A stretch of 64,000 nt of DNA from SB11 sp035906255 (GCA_035906255.1 JAMIFM010000025.1:168221-232220), one strand, 5' to 3'. Positions 51,887 to 62,500 are shown, counted from the first letter of the stretch. Notes: generated by a model from the letters alone, not told the origin. Numbers and translations: made by a program.

Positions 51887-53788
51887 CTGAAATCCGAAAT
51901 AAACGACATATTAAAGCAATACTGGGGGTACGATACCTTTAGACCCCAACAGGAAGAAATTATCCGGTCGGTACTTGCAGGTAAAGATACATTGGCGTTG
52001 TTGCCCACGGGCGGGGGCAAATCCGTTTGCTTTCAGGTTCCGGGGTTAGCCTTAGACGGTTTAACCATTATTGTTTCACCATTGGTGGCGTTAATGAAAG
52101 ACCAAGTAGAAAACTTGTTGCAGCGTGATATACCTGCCACGGCCATTCATTCGGGTATGTCGTTTCGCGAAATGGATATTGAACTGGATAATTGCATTTT
52201 TGGCAAATACCGTTTCTTATACGTTTCGCCTGAAAGACTGCAAACCGATTTATTTATTGCCCGTGCTTTGCAAATGCCCGTTAAACTGATTGCGGTTGAT
52301 GAGGCGCACTGCATCTCTCAATGGGGGTATGATTTCAGACCTGAATATTTAAAAATTGGGGAGTTGCGTGCGCATTTTCCCCATGTGCCCATTATAGCCG
52401 TAACGGCCACTGCTACACCTGATGTAGTGGACGATATACAATTGCAACTAAAGTTTGCTTCACCCAATGTGTTTCAATCAGGGTTCGGGCGCGATAACCT
52501 GCATTACTTGGTGTTAGATGAAGAAAACAAAATGCAACGGCTGTTATCCATCATTCAAAAAACAGCAGGCAGCGGCATAGTGTACGTGCGCAGTCGCCAC
52601 CAAACCCAACAAATAGCAAAGTTCATCACCCAAAATAAAATAAGTGCAACATATTACCACGCGGGTTTAAACCACGTGGAGCGGAGTAAACGCCAAACCG
52701 AATGGACAAATAATACTACACGGGTAATTGTAGCCACTAATGCTTTTGGGATGGGAATTGACAAACCCGACGTACGCTTTGTGGTACACATGGATGTGCC
52801 CGATACGTTGGAGAATTATTTTCAGGAAGCCGGTCGTGCAGGTCGCGACGGACAGAAAGCTTATTGTGCGTTGTTATACAGTCCTGCTGACGGCATAGAG
52901 GCGGTTGAGAAATATGAAAGCCAACGGGTGAAAGCCGAGGATGCCAAAACAGTAGTAAAACAATTACACGCATACCTTAACGTGGCCGATGGAAGTGGTG
53001 ATGGGGTGAGTTATGATTTTGATTTGCAGGCTTTTGCTACTAAATATAATATGCAAGCCACCCATGTTTACAATACCATAAAAGTACTTGAACAGCAGGG
53101 GATAGTTTCGTTTACTGAGAATATATATGTACCGCCCAAGATTAAGTTTTTGGTAGATAACTACTCTTTGTATGAGTATCAGATTAAATATCCTGTGATG
53201 ACAGAGTTTGTGAAGGTGATACTTCGCTCATACGGGGGGGCTTTTGAAAATTATGTGCCTATAAACGAGTCTGAACTGGCTCGGCGGATGAACTTAAAAC
53301 GCGATGAGGTTGTAAAAGGATTGTTACGGTTACAACAAAACGGCATAGTTGATTATCGTCAGCAAAAAGAATTACCACAACTGGTGTTTAACTACCCAAG
53401 AGGCGGGGAACTGATTGACGGTAAAACTATTGAACAAAGGGCAGCATTGCTTAAACAAAAGTTGCAGGCCGTATTAAATTATTGTGCTCAAACACAGCAA
53501 TGCAGGCAGCGTTTACTGTTGGGATATTTTGGTGAGCAAACCTCAACCGATTGCGGCAAATGTGATGTGTGCATAGAAACCCGTAAAAAAATAACCGATA
53601 GAGGTGAATTTGAAGAATATCGCACTATTATTGAAAACGTATTGGCGCAAGGCCCTGTGCAGTTAGCTTCATTTGCCTCGGCAACTGGAATACAACATCA
53701 AACAAAGGTGACTGATGCCTTACGCAAAATGGTAGAAAGCGGATTAGTGACGATTAAAGACGGATGGGTACACCTGAACGGAAAATAA
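51887..53788 (+). CDS. recQ: ATP-dependent DNA helicase RecQ
   Basis: This RecQ of about 633 residues unwinds DNA 3' to 5' in repair. Counting from the CTG at 51887: motif 0 YDTFRPQQEEIIRSV (15-29), Walker A LLPTGGGKS (38-46), DEAH (138-141) in VDEAHCISQWGYDFRPEY, motif V/VI NAFGMGIDKPDVRFVVH and YFQEAGRAGRDGQ. The RQC zinc-binding Cys-rich region CRQRLLLGYFGEQTSTDCGKCDVC and a C-terminal winged helix complete it. Homology begins upstream of every ATG, GTG and TTG in the frame; the frame is closed by TAA at 51854-51856, and the CTG at 51887 gives the natural N-terminus KSEINDILKQYWGYDTF. A shorter TTG start at 51992 would delete motif 0. It overlaps the next gene by 25 bases. Confidence 0.94.
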   Translation: MKSEINDILKQYWGYDTFRPQQEEIIRSVLAGKDTLALLPTGGGKSVCFQVPGLALDGLTIIVSPLVALMKDQVENLLQRDIPATAIHSGMSFREMDIELDNCIFGKYRFLYVSPERLQTDLFIARALQMPVKLIAVDEAHCISQWGYDFRPEYLKIGELRAHFPHVPIIAVTATATPDVVDDIQLQLKFASPNVFQSGFGRDNLHYLVLDEENKMQRLLSIIQKTAGSGIVYVRSRHQTQQIAKFITQNKISATYYHAGLNHVERSKRQTEWTNNTTRVIVATNAFGMGIDKPDVRFVVHMDVPDTLENYFQEAGRAGRDGQKAYCALLYSPADGIEAVEKYESQRVKAEDAKTVVKQLHAYLNVADGSGDGVSYDFDLQAFATKYNMQATHVYNTIKVLEQQGIVSFTENIYVPPKIKFLVDNYSLYEYQIKYPVMTEFVKVILRSYGGAFENYVPINESELARRMNLKRDEVVKGLLRLQQNGIVDYRQQKELPQLVFNYPRGGELIDGKTIEQRAALLKQKLQAVLNYCAQTQQCRQRLLLGYFGEQTSTDCGKCDVCIETRKKITDRGEFEEYRTIIENVLAQGPVQLASFASATGIQHQTKVTDALRKMVESGLVTIKDGWVHLNGK

Positions 53789-54870
53789 TTTTTACGGTTA
53801 TAAACGACCTAACCTACGACCAGCGTATGTACCGCATTTGCAGTGCATTGGCAGCCGCAGGGTATAAGGTACAATTAATAGGCCGTAAATTACCAAACTC
53901 AGTACCCGTTAAATCACAACCTTATGAACAAACCCGTTTGTGGTGTTTTTTTACCAAAGGGAAACTCTTTTACATTGAATACAATCTACGTCTGTTAGTT
54001 TATCTGTTATTTAAGCAGTTTGATATTATCAGTGCGGTTGACTTAGATACCCTTGTACCTTGTTTTATTAATGGTAAGCTGAAGGGAAAACATATTGTGT
54101 ATGATGCCCACGAATATTTTACCGAAGTACCCGAAGTAATTAGCCGCCCTACCACCCAAAAAGTGTGGGAATGGGTTGCAAATACATTTATTCCCAAACT
54201 TAAATACTGTTATACCGTTGGCTCCATGTTGGCAGAGGAGTTTGAAAAGAAATACAAGGTAAAGTTTGAAGTGATAATGAATGCACCGCTTACCAAAGAG
54301 TTTCCTCAGGCAGAAAAACTAAACAATATATTGCTGTATCAAGGTGCGCTTAACAAAGCCAGGGGCATAGAACATTATATTGATATGATGGAGCTGCTAC
54401 CAGCATTTGAGTTGTGGTTGGTGGGTGAAGGTGATTTGAGCGAAGAGCTTAGGCAAAGGGCAAAAGACAATGGCGTGGATAACAGGGTAAGGTTTTTTGG
54501 CCGTGTGGAGCCTGAAAACTTGCATCAAATTACTGCAAAAGCATATATTGGCCTCAATATTTCAGAGAATGCAGGATTAAGTTACTATTATTCGCTGAAT
54601 AATAAGTTTTTTGACCATATACACGCACAACTACCCACTGTGGCCAATAAATTTCCTGAGTATATACGGATGAATGAGATGTATAATTTAATGGTTTTTG
54701 CTGATGCCAATCCACAATCAGTGGCAGAGCAAATAGAACTATTAAGCCAAAATAAAAGTCTTTATAATACGTTAATACAAAACTGCATACACGCAAAAAA
54801 AGAATTGTGCTGGGAAATTGAGCAACAAAAGTTGGTAGCTTTTTATAATAATGTTGGGGAAAGAGATTAA
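53764..54870 (+). CDS. Glycosyltransferase, GT-B fold (GT4 type)
   Basis: The 368-residue protein has an N-terminal domain starting IIFTVINDLTYDQRMYRICSALAAAGYKVQLIGRK, with the D-Q-R loop of Bacteroidota GT4 enzymes. YDAHEYFTEVPEV lies near residue 117, and a C-terminal GT1-type domain has LLYQGALNKARGIEHYIDMMELL, LWLVGEGDL, VRFFGRVEPENL and a donor-site region. It likely adds a sugar to an envelope polysaccharide or glycolipid. The 5' end overlaps recQ by 25 bases and the 3' end overlaps the following glycosyltransferase gene by 20 bases, so the three genes are translationally coupled. No signal peptide or membrane helix was seen. Confidence 0.88.
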   Translation: MGTPERKIIFTVINDLTYDQRMYRICSALAAAGYKVQLIGRKLPNSVPVKSQPYEQTRLWCFFTKGKLFYIEYNLRLLVYLLFKQFDIISAVDLDTLVPCFINGKLKGKHIVYDAHEYFTEVPEVISRPTTQKVWEWVANTFIPKLKYCYTVGSMLAEEFEKKYKVKFEVIMNAPLTKEFPQAEKLNNILLYQGALNKARGIEHYIDMMELLPAFELWLVGEGDLSEELRQRAKDNGVDNRVRFFGRVEPENLHQITAKAYIGLNISENAGLSYYYSLNNKFFDHIHAQLPTVANKFPEYIRMNEMYNLMVFADANPQSVAEQIELLSQNKSLYNTLIQNCIHAKKELCWEIEQQKLVAFYNNVGERD

Positions 54871-55987
54871 TGTAATAGCGTTTGATGTACCCAGTCCGCC
54901 AAACTATGGTGGAGTTGTGGATATATATTACAAACTTGAAGCGATGCACGCAGCAGGCATACAAATACACCTGCACTGTTATCAGTATGGCCGCAGCATG
55001 GCTTCTGATTTAAAGAAAATTTGTAAAACAGTAACCTATTACCCCCGCCGCACCTTCCGAAATCCGTTTTACGGAAAATTGCCATACATAGTTGCCACCC
55101 GCAACTCAACAGCAATGATTGAGAACCTTAACAAAAACGATTTTCCGATTTTGTTTGAGGGCTTACACTGCTGTTACTATCTTACCCATGAGAGCCTTGC
55201 AGCAAGGTTAAAAATTGTACGTACCCATAATATAGAACACGATTATTATAAAAACCTTGAATTGGTTGAAGATAATTTTTTCAAGAAATACTTTTTCAGA
55301 TTAGAGAGCGAACGGCTAAAGAAATTTGAGACCTCGCTAAAACACGCAGATATTATTGCTGCCATTTCTCCCAACGATTACAAATACTTCACAAAACACT
55401 ATAAACGGGTAATGTATTTACCTGCTTTTCACCCTAATCATGATGTGGTATCAAAAACGGGAAAAGGCAACTACCTGTTGTATCATGGTAATTTGGGAGT
55501 AGGGGAGAATGAAGAGGCTGCTATGTTTTTAATTAAGAATGTATTTTCAAGTCTTGAATACCCTGTAATTATTGCAGGAAATAATCCTTCCTTAGAGTTA
55601 AAAAAGGAGATATTAAACCATCCCAATATCACCTTGAATGATAAAGCAAGCTCCTCGCAAATACTGTCGTTGATTAAAAATGCACAGATAAATGTGCTGC
55701 CTACATTTCAAAGCACCGGAATAAAATTAAAACTCATTAACAGTTTATTTGTTGGCAGGCATTGTGTTGTAAACGATAAGATGGTAAAAAACACAGGACT
55801 TGAAGAATTGTGCCACATTGCCAATAAACCTGCTGATTTTATAAAAGCCATTAAAAAACTGTGGGACAAAGAATTTACTAAGAGTGATATTGAGGCTCGT
55901 GTGCAAATATTACAGCAGGGCTTTTCAAATACTCAAAATGTAAAAATGCTCGAAAATGTACTCGAAGAAGTAAGCGCGCTTAGCTAA
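54851..55987 (+). CDS. Glycosyltransferase-like protein (GT-B fold)
   Basis: The 378-residue protein starts MLGKEINVIAFDVPSPPNYGGVVDIYYKLEAMHAAGIQIHLHCY, a GT-B N-terminal domain with the GGV loop. THNIEHDYYKNLE near residue 122 and a C-terminal domain with YLLYHGNLGVGENEEAAMFLIKNVF, VIIAGNNPS and INVLPTFQSTGIKLKLINSLFVGRHCVVN follow. The donor-binding end is closer to GT4 relatives than to GT1 and is divergent from its neighbour. Acceptor and donor are unknown. It overlaps the upstream glycosyltransferase gene by 20 bases and meets the FtsE-like gene head-on with an eight-base overlap of stops. Confidence 0.82.
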   Translation: MLGKEINVIAFDVPSPPNYGGVVDIYYKLEAMHAAGIQIHLHCYQYGRSMASDLKKICKTVTYYPRRTFRNPFYGKLPYIVATRNSTAMIENLNKNDFPILFEGLHCCYYLTHESLAARLKIVRTHNIEHDYYKNLELVEDNFFKKYFFRLESERLKKFETSLKHADIIAAISPNDYKYFTKHYKRVMYLPAFHPNHDVVSKTGKGNYLLYHGNLGVGENEEAAMFLIKNVFSSLEYPVIIAGNNPSLELKKEILNHPNITLNDKASSSQILSLIKNAQINVLPTFQSTGIKLKLINSLFVGRHCVVNDKMVKNTGLEELCHIANKPADFIKAIKKLWDKEFTKSDIEARVQILQQGFSNTQNVKMLENVLEEVSALS

Positions 55988-56663
55988 CAGTAGAGGCAAA
56001 TACTTTCCCGCCCTCACAGCGGTACACCTTCCCGTAAAATTTATTAATCAGTCTGTAATCGTGCGTCGCCATAATAACAGCCGTACCCTCAGCATTAATT
56101 TGCTTTAGCACAGCCATAATATCGTCAGCTACCTCAGGGTCAAGGTTTCCCGTTGGTTCATCAGCAATAATCAATTCGGGGTTATTTAATAATGCGCGTG
56201 CAATTACCACCCGTTGTTGTTCGCCGCCGCTAAGCTCGTGGGGCATTTTATGCTCTTTGGTGGCTAACCCAACTTGCTTCAGTACCTCTGCAATGCGGTT
56301 CCGCCGTTGGTCAGTTTCACCCCAACCTGTTGAGCGAAGAACAAAGTCAAGATTATCAAACACCGTACGGTCATACAACAATTGGAAATCTTGAAAAACA
56401 ATCCCCAATTTACGGCGCAATTGAGAAACCTTTTTGCGCGAAATATTATCTAAATCAATACCAGCAACAGTTATATTGCCTTCCTTTAAAGGTAAATCCG
56501 CATACAATGTTTTTAATAAACTGGATTTACCGCTGCCGGTTTTTCCAATCAGATATACAAACTCCCCTGTACCCACCTCAAGGTTCAACTCATGTAAAAC
56601 CAAGCTGTTATTGTGCTGAAAAATATTGGTATTGCTAATACTAATTACCTTTGGGGCTTCCAT
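55980..56663 (-). CDS. ftsE: FtsE-like cell-division ABC ATPase
   Basis: The ATPase has about 227 residues. Walker A GKTGSGKSS, the segment LGIVFQDFQLLYDRTVFDNLDF with the FtsE-typical QDF.LL...V.DN pattern, signature LSGGEQQR, Walker B LIIADEPTGNLDP and the H-loop MATHDY are present. FtsE pairs with the membrane protein FtsX to activate peptidoglycan hydrolases during division. ftsX is not adjacent here, which is usual in Bacteroidota. The ATG at 56663 is preferred over one three codons upstream. Its 3' end overlaps the convergent glycosyltransferase gene by eight bases. Confidence 0.88.
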   Translation of the reverse strand: MEAPKVISISNTNIFQHNNSLVLHELNLEVGTGEFVYLIGKTGSGKSSLLKTLYADLPLKEGNITVAGIDLDNISRKKVSQLRRKLGIVFQDFQLLYDRTVFDNLDFVLRSTGWGETDQRRNRIAEVLKQVGLATKEHKMPHELSGGEQQRVVIARALLNNPELIIADEPTGNLDPEVADDIMAVLKQINAEGTAVIMATHDYRLINKFYGKVYRCEGGKVFASTVS

Positions 56664-56780
56664 ACAGTGCAATAATACTGATTTTTGAAAAGAAAATAAC
56701 TGTATTTAAAAACTAAAGAACGCACAAAGCACCTGCAACGTCAAAATCTTAATAAATAGTTTACACGTTTCTTTAAAAAA

Positions 56781-56814
56781 TTTGGGACGATTAAAGATAA
56801 AATATATACATTTG
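56781..56814 (+). promoter_or_regulatory. Promoter of the OmpA/TPR lipoprotein gene
   Basis: TTTG (56781-56784), a 22-base spacer and TACATTTG (56807-56814) fit the Bacteroidota consensus with slightly long spacing. The predicted leader is about 40 bases. Confidence 0.6.
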
Positions 56815-56858
56815 CAGAGATTAGAACTTGTGCAACGTTACAAACGTTAATAAAACCT

Positions 56859-58643
56859 ATGAAATTATTCAGCATTAAGAAGGTAAATTTACCGGTAGCA
56901 GTAGTAGCAGTAGTATCTGTTGCAGCTTGTACGAACATTAAGAAGGCGGCAAAAGACTACCAAGAAAATGTTAAAGCAGAAGCTACCCCTAAAGTATTGG
57001 AATTGCACGGCGACTCAGTAGCGTATGAAGTTTCGTTTACTGTTCCAGCTAAGAAATTTCACAAAAAGGCATCTGTGAAGATTGAGCCTATTTTGCAATA
57101 CAGTAACGATTCGGATTCACGTCCTCCTGTTACTATTAAAGGCGATGCTGCACCCGGCAAAGGAAAGTTGGTTATTGATTCAAAAACAGGCGGTACTGTT
57201 ACGTTTGACGATAAATTTGCTTATAGCGAAAAAATGAGCAAATCTAAACTGGTTGCAAAAGAAACTTTCATAATAACCGGTGAAGAAAAAGAACTTAATC
57301 AATGTATTGAGATACCCGGCGAAAGACTTTTGGCGGATGGTATTATCACCACTTCACGTATGTTGAAATCAGATGAAGACGTTTTGTTATCAGTTGATGA
57401 ATACGTACCTGTTGATAAAACACAAAGCATCACTGTTTATTACCTTATAAACAATGCAACTTTCAATCCTAAGTTTAAAGATAAAAACTCAGGTGTTGAT
57501 AACGATGTACAAATAGCATCTCTTAGCACTTTGCTAAAAGACCCAACCTTTGAAATCACAGGTCTTAACTTTAACTCGTTCGCTTCACCTGATGGTGAAA
57601 TGGATCGTAACGAAGAACTTTCAAGCGACCGTTCAGAAGCTACCGTAGTTTGGTTTAAGCAATACCTTAAAAAATTAGGCCGCTATGAAATGTTTGACAG
57701 CAACTTTAAAGCTGCTAACCACTTCAAAGAAGACTGGAAAGGTTGGAAATCATTAGTGCAAGCTTCAGATTTGTCTGATAAAGATGCAATCTTAGCTATT
57801 ATGAATAACAATAGCTTAACTGATGACGATAAAGAAGCTCAAATCAAAAGCAAACACGCTGCTTCATACGAAAAAATGAAAAACGTGTTGCTACCTAAAC
57901 TTCGTCGTACTGAGATTACCTTTACTGCTAAAGGCGGTTTGAAAACTGACGAAGATCTTAAAGCACAATCTAACTCACTGGATAACCTTAACCAAGATGA
58001 AGTAATGCAGTTGGGTAAAATTGTTAACAATGTTAACGACCGCAAACGTATCTACGGATACTATGTAAGCAAATACAACAACGACTGGAGAGGTTATAAC
58101 AACTTAGCGGTTGCTAACTTGCAAGCCGGTGAAGTTGAAGATGGTATGAAAAACCTTAAGAAAGCCGATGAGCTTTCAAGGAACAATGCTTATGTATTAA
58201 ATAACATGGGTGTTGCATACAAAATGCAAAAGCAATACACCGAGTCAGAAGAAAAATACCGCGCTGCTAAATCTAAAATGGATCGCAACGTAAACCCTGA
58301 TTACAACCTTGGTGTACTTTATACTCGCATGGGTAAATATACTAATGCATCTGAAAGCTTCAAAAACACCACTTGCCGTTACAACGTAGCTCTTGCTTAC
58401 TTGTTGAAAGGTGAGTATGACAATGCTGAAAAAACTTTCAACTGTATCCCTGCTGAGAAAAAAGATGCTGATACTTATTACCTAATGGCTGTAACATCAG
58501 CTCGTAAAGGTAAATTAGACGGCGTTGCTACCAACCTTGCCCGTGCTATCCAAATGGACAGCAAATTGAAATCGAAAGCTAAAGATGATTTAGAGTTCCG
58601 TGATTTCAAAGGCAAATCAGAATTTGAAAACCTTTTGCGATAA
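56859..58643 (+). CDS. Putative lipoprotein with OmpA-like and TPR domains
   Basis: The 594-residue protein has a signal peptide with a lipobox (VAVVSVAAC, Cys24). Residues about 30-230 are beta-rich and typical of periplasmic N-domains. An OmpA-like segment (about 225-300) shows FEITGLNFNSFASPDGEMDRNEELSSDRSEATVVWF, the usual peptidoglycan-binding pattern; the sequence then continues in a long helical insertion. The C-terminus (about 425-590) has TPR units (NNAYVLNNMGVAYKMQKQYTESEEKYRAA, NPDYNLGVLYTRMGKYTNASESF, YNVALAYLLKGEYDNAEKTF). It may link the outer membrane to peptidoglycan. A strong promoter and terminator and the even codon use suggest high expression. Related Bacteroidota proteins have no assigned role that I can name. 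Confidence 0.8.
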   Translation: MKLFSIKKVNLPVAVVAVVSVAACTNIKKAAKDYQENVKAEATPKVLELHGDSVAYEVSFTVPAKKFHKKASVKIEPILQYSNDSDSRPPVTIKGDAAPGKGKLVIDSKTGGTVTFDDKFAYSEKMSKSKLVAKETFIITGEEKELNQCIEIPGERLLADGIITTSRMLKSDEDVLLSVDEYVPVDKTQSITVYYLINNATFNPKFKDKNSGVDNDVQIASLSTLLKDPTFEITGLNFNSFASPDGEMDRNEELSSDRSEATVVWFKQYLKKLGRYEMFDSNFKAANHFKEDWKGWKSLVQASDLSDKDAILAIMNNNSLTDDDKEAQIKSKHAASYEKMKNVLLPKLRRTEITFTAKGGLKTDEDLKAQSNSLDNLNQDEVMQLGKIVNNVNDRKRIYGYYVSKYNNDWRGYNNLAVANLQAGEVEDGMKNLKKADELSRNNAYVLNNMGVAYKMQKQYTESEEKYRAAKSKMDRNVNPDYNLGVLYTRMGKYTNASESFKNTTCRYNVALAYLLKGEYDNAEKTFNCIPAEKKDADTYYLMAVTSARKGKLDGVATNLARAIQMDSKLKSKAKDDLEFRDFKGKSEFENLLR

Positions 58644-58667
58644 CCTGCTTTAGTAGCGGAAAAATAT

Positions 58668-58692
58668 AAAGCCCCTTTATGGGGCTTTTTTT
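58668..58692 (+). terminator. Rho-independent terminator
   Basis: AAAGCCCC (58668-58675) and GGGGCTTT (58681-58688) form an eight-base stem with a TTTAT loop and a following T run, 25 bases past the stop at 58643. The remaining 150 bases to the next gene hold nothing recognised. Confidence 0.85.
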
Positions 58693-58844
58693 ATGGAGTA
58701 AAGTGAAGTATAATGTAAAGTCACAAAAGGTAAAGAACGGAGAGTATGAAATGAACTTCCGATAAAACTTTTTGATGTCAGGCTCTTTATTTTCTTATAA
58801 GTGTAAGAGAAACCTAATAATTAAACAGGTTAGAAAGGAGAGAG

Positions 58845-59531
58845 TTAAATAACCCAATCGATAGGTTCTTTGCCTTGTTGTTGCAAGTATTGGTTGGTTT
58901 TTGAAAAGTGTTTACAACCAAAGAAACCACTATATGCCGAAAAGGGGGATGGATGTGCTGCCTTTAGTATTAAGTGCTTACTTCCATCAATTAGGTTTTC
59001 CTTATTTTGGGCAAACCTCCCCCAAAGGATAAATACTAAGCCGCTGTGATTGTTGGATACTGTTTGTATTACCTTGTCGGTAAAGGTTTCCCAGCCCTTA
59101 CCTTGGTGTGAACCTGCTGTGTTTGCCCGCACGGTTAATGTAGCGTTTAGTAGTAACACGCCTTGTTTGGCCCAACTTTCAAGGTTTCCTTTTGTGGCTG
59201 ACATAGGTACTCCAATATCGGCTGCAATTTCTTTGAATATATTTACTAACGACGGAGGCTGACGTATTCCGTCTTGTACTGAAAAGCATAATCCGTGAGC
59301 TTGCCCCGCACCATGATAAGGGTCTTGGCCAAGCAATACAACTTTTACTTTATTAAAAGGAGTAAGGTTTAAGGCATTAAATATTAGTCCACCCGGGGGA
59401 TAGATAGCATATTTCGATTTTTCTTCAACCAAAAACGACCTTAATATCTTAAAGTAAGGGGCTTCAAATTCAGGCTGTAAATACTGTAACCAGCTTTCAT
59501 GAAGCTGAATAGTTTTTTCTGAAGAAGTCAT
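58845..59531 (-). CDS. ung: Uracil-DNA glycosylase, family 1
   Basis: The 228-residue enzyme removes uracil from DNA. The water-activating loop GQDPYHG has the catalytic Asp at residue 70, the uracil-binding region includes LLLNATLTV, and the minor-groove loop is HPSPFSAYSGFFGCKHFS, with the catalytic His in HPSP. Length and motifs match bacterial UDG. The minus-strand element TATATTTG (59552-59545) lies 13 bases before the start and fits the -7 consensus. It is a single gene between two long envelope-protein genes. Confidence 0.97.
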   Translation of the reverse strand: MTSSEKTIQLHESWLQYLQPEFEAPYFKILRSFLVEEKSKYAIYPPGGLIFNALNLTPFNKVKVVLLGQDPYHGAGQAHGLCFSVQDGIRQPPSLVNIFKEIAADIGVPMSATKGNLESWAKQGVLLLNATLTVRANTAGSHQGKGWETFTDKVIQTVSNNHSGLVFILWGRFAQNKENLIDGSKHLILKAAHPSPFSAYSGFFGCKHFSKTNQYLQQQGKEPIDWVI

Positions 59532-59577
59532 GTAAAAGTTTTACCAAATATAAAGCCTGTACATCAAAAAATACTAA

Positions 59578-62500
59578 TTAGCGTAATAGTGTAACGGTGC
59601 CTTTGTAATCGTAATCAACCCCGTTAAACCCTGTGATTTTTACTACATAAAAATACACATCTTGTTGCACGGGGAACTCTTTAAAATTACCATCCCAGCC
59701 TTCGCTTATATCAGTTGAGGCGTAAACGGCTTCTCCCCAACGGTTAAATATAGTTATCGAAAATGCTGAAACGCCATCAGCAGTTACCCAAAAGCGTTCG
59801 TTTTCAATACGTCCAGCCTTATCAGGTGCAAAAGCATTGGGGATAAACACAACAATATCGGGGAGTATTATCAATTCACGTCCGGTTTGACTTTCACACC
59901 CGTGATTGCTTACTACTTTCAAACTCACCCAGTATTTGCCTGAATCAGTAGGATACTCAAACGTTGGGTTTTTCTGGTCAGAAAACGAACTATCAGGGTC
60001 GCCAAAACTCCATAAATAACTGGCAATATTATCGGGGGCATCAATTGTAGTGCGGTCGGTAAACGTAATAACGTTTTGTACAATGGTAGTTACCCAATTA
60101 TTAGCGTCCATATCAGCAACGGGCACAGGGTATATAACAGCTTGTACGGGTGTTGCGTTTTGTGAACAATTACGTTCGGAAGTAACCTTAAGGTTTATTG
60201 TATAAGTACCGTTGGTTTGGTATGTATGCGAGGGCAAAATGTTTGCTGAAGTGTTATCTGAGCTTGCAGGGTCACCAAAATCCCATTCGTATTTTGCATT
60301 GTTGGGCAAATCGGTTTGAGCTTCAAAACTAACTGTATGAGGTTCGCACCCGTTCGCATCAGTAATAACTACTGTAGCAGTAGGGGTGGGATAAAAACAA
60401 ACATTAATAGTATGTGAAGCAGCGGGGCAAGCGCCATTAGGTAGTGTAGATGCTGTAATATCAATACACTTATCGCTCATTGCAGGCTGGTATTGGCTAA
60501 AGGTATCAGTTAGCGGGCTAAATGAGCCTAAGCCGGTAGAAGTCCATCCCATAGCTGCGCTGTTTTTATAACTTGCTTTTACAGTAATCGGCATCCCTTC
60601 ACAAGCTGCGTCGGGCGGGGTTACTGTAATTGTTGGTGCAACATCAACGTTTATCGAACCTGTAATAAAGTTTTTACACCCTTCACTTGAAGTATAGTCA
60701 TACCTCAATGCGTATTGTCCAGCGGGTTGGTTGGCTATATAATCACCATTTGCGTTTATACCCGTACCTTTCCAAATACCGCCCGTTGGGTTTGCATAAT
60801 TCATTAGGTTTACTATTCCGGCATTTGAGCAAATACCGGGTATTGCAGAAAGCCCTATACTTGGAACAGGCTTAATCCTCAAAATCAAATAATCGGTTGC
60901 AGGGCAATTGTTGCCGGGTATGTCATAGGTGTATGTTAATCGGTGCGTATCAACCAATACAAGTGCAGGATTAAACCAATCGGTGTTGACAATACCGCCC
61001 GATGCACTTTGCCAAATACCTCCCGCAGGAGAAGGAAATGCTTCGTTAAGACTGAAAATTGTATCGTTACCGCATTTAGGGGCAAGTGCGCCTGCATCAA
61101 CAACGGGAACTACGCGTGAGCTAATGTTTGCACAGTTGGTATTTAAACAACCAAACACATTGGTTAGGTCGAGGCATAATTGGTACGTTTGGTTTTGAGG
61201 TACAGCCAGCAGGTTGAACAAGGCATTTTGACCATTGTTTTCAATTCCGGTACTACCTCCGGGTGTTGCAGTTGACCATTTCCAAGTACCGGGTGTATTG
61301 GTTGTGGGCGGAAGCGTGATACTTTTTAAATCAACTTTTCCTTTATCACCGCAAAGCGAGGTATCTTTCAATACAACATCGGGTAAGCGGATTATCCTAA
61401 AGGTGGTTGATTTGTTAGCCTTACAATTGTATTGGTCAGCAACGGCGTAGTTAACGGTAATTACCTTAAATGCTTGGGTTTTATCAACAACAATAGAGTC
61501 GGGGTAGAAGAAGTTTCCACCGCCTACCCAATCAGGGTCTTCAGCACAACTCCAAGTACCGTTGGTAATGGTGGGGTAGGCCAATCCTTCTGCCAAACTA
61601 AATGGCGAAGCCTTTTCGCAACGGTCTTTAATGGGGGTAAAAGTAATAACGGGCAATTGGTTAATCGTTATCGCAACCGTGTCTTCATTTTCACAACTCA
61701 CACCACCGTATATCCTAACAGCATTCAATCTGTACGTTTCGGGTGTGGTCATAATTTCTTGGAACGTACCGCTGCTTGAAAATGGTGTGGTACTGGGTAA
61801 TTTATACCACCTGTATATATCTGCGCCCGAAGCTGTTATTCTTAACGTATCGTTGTAGCAAATACCTTTATCAGGGCCTGCCGAAACGGGTACTGTATTA
61901 ACAAAGAGTTTGTATTGAGCAGTGTCAGTACAGCCTATGGAGTCTTTAACAATAGCTATGTATGTGTTGCTATCCTTCACAGTAATTTTGCGTGAAGTAT
62001 CGTTAGTGTTCCATAAGTATTTATAATTGGCCGGGAAGGTATCATTGCCTGCATCCAGTTCAACAAAAGCATTGTAACAAATGCGTGAACCCGTATCCAA
62101 ATGGATGAGCGGCTTCATACGGTATAATACCTTCATAGAGTCGCCACTGGTACAACCTTGCCCGTCAGTAACACTCACACGTATTACAGTGTCTTTTGTA
62201 GGTATTAAAGTAATAGAAGTAACCGTATCAGCAGTATTCCACAAATATTTATACGGGGCTATGCCCAGCGTGGTTTTTGATTGTATAGGCAATACTCCGC
62301 CTTCGCAAATAAAAGTGTCTTTAGGCAGTTCTATTTGCACGTAAGGGTCTATATAAATTGTATCAGCAAATGCGTTTACGCAAGGAGTTGTTGTTCTCAA
62401 ACTAAGCGTGGCTATATTCATACCCGGCCTCATTTGTATGGTATCCTTCATTTTGCTGCTGGTGTAATAAGTAACACCTGTAGAATCTTTAAACCTCCAT

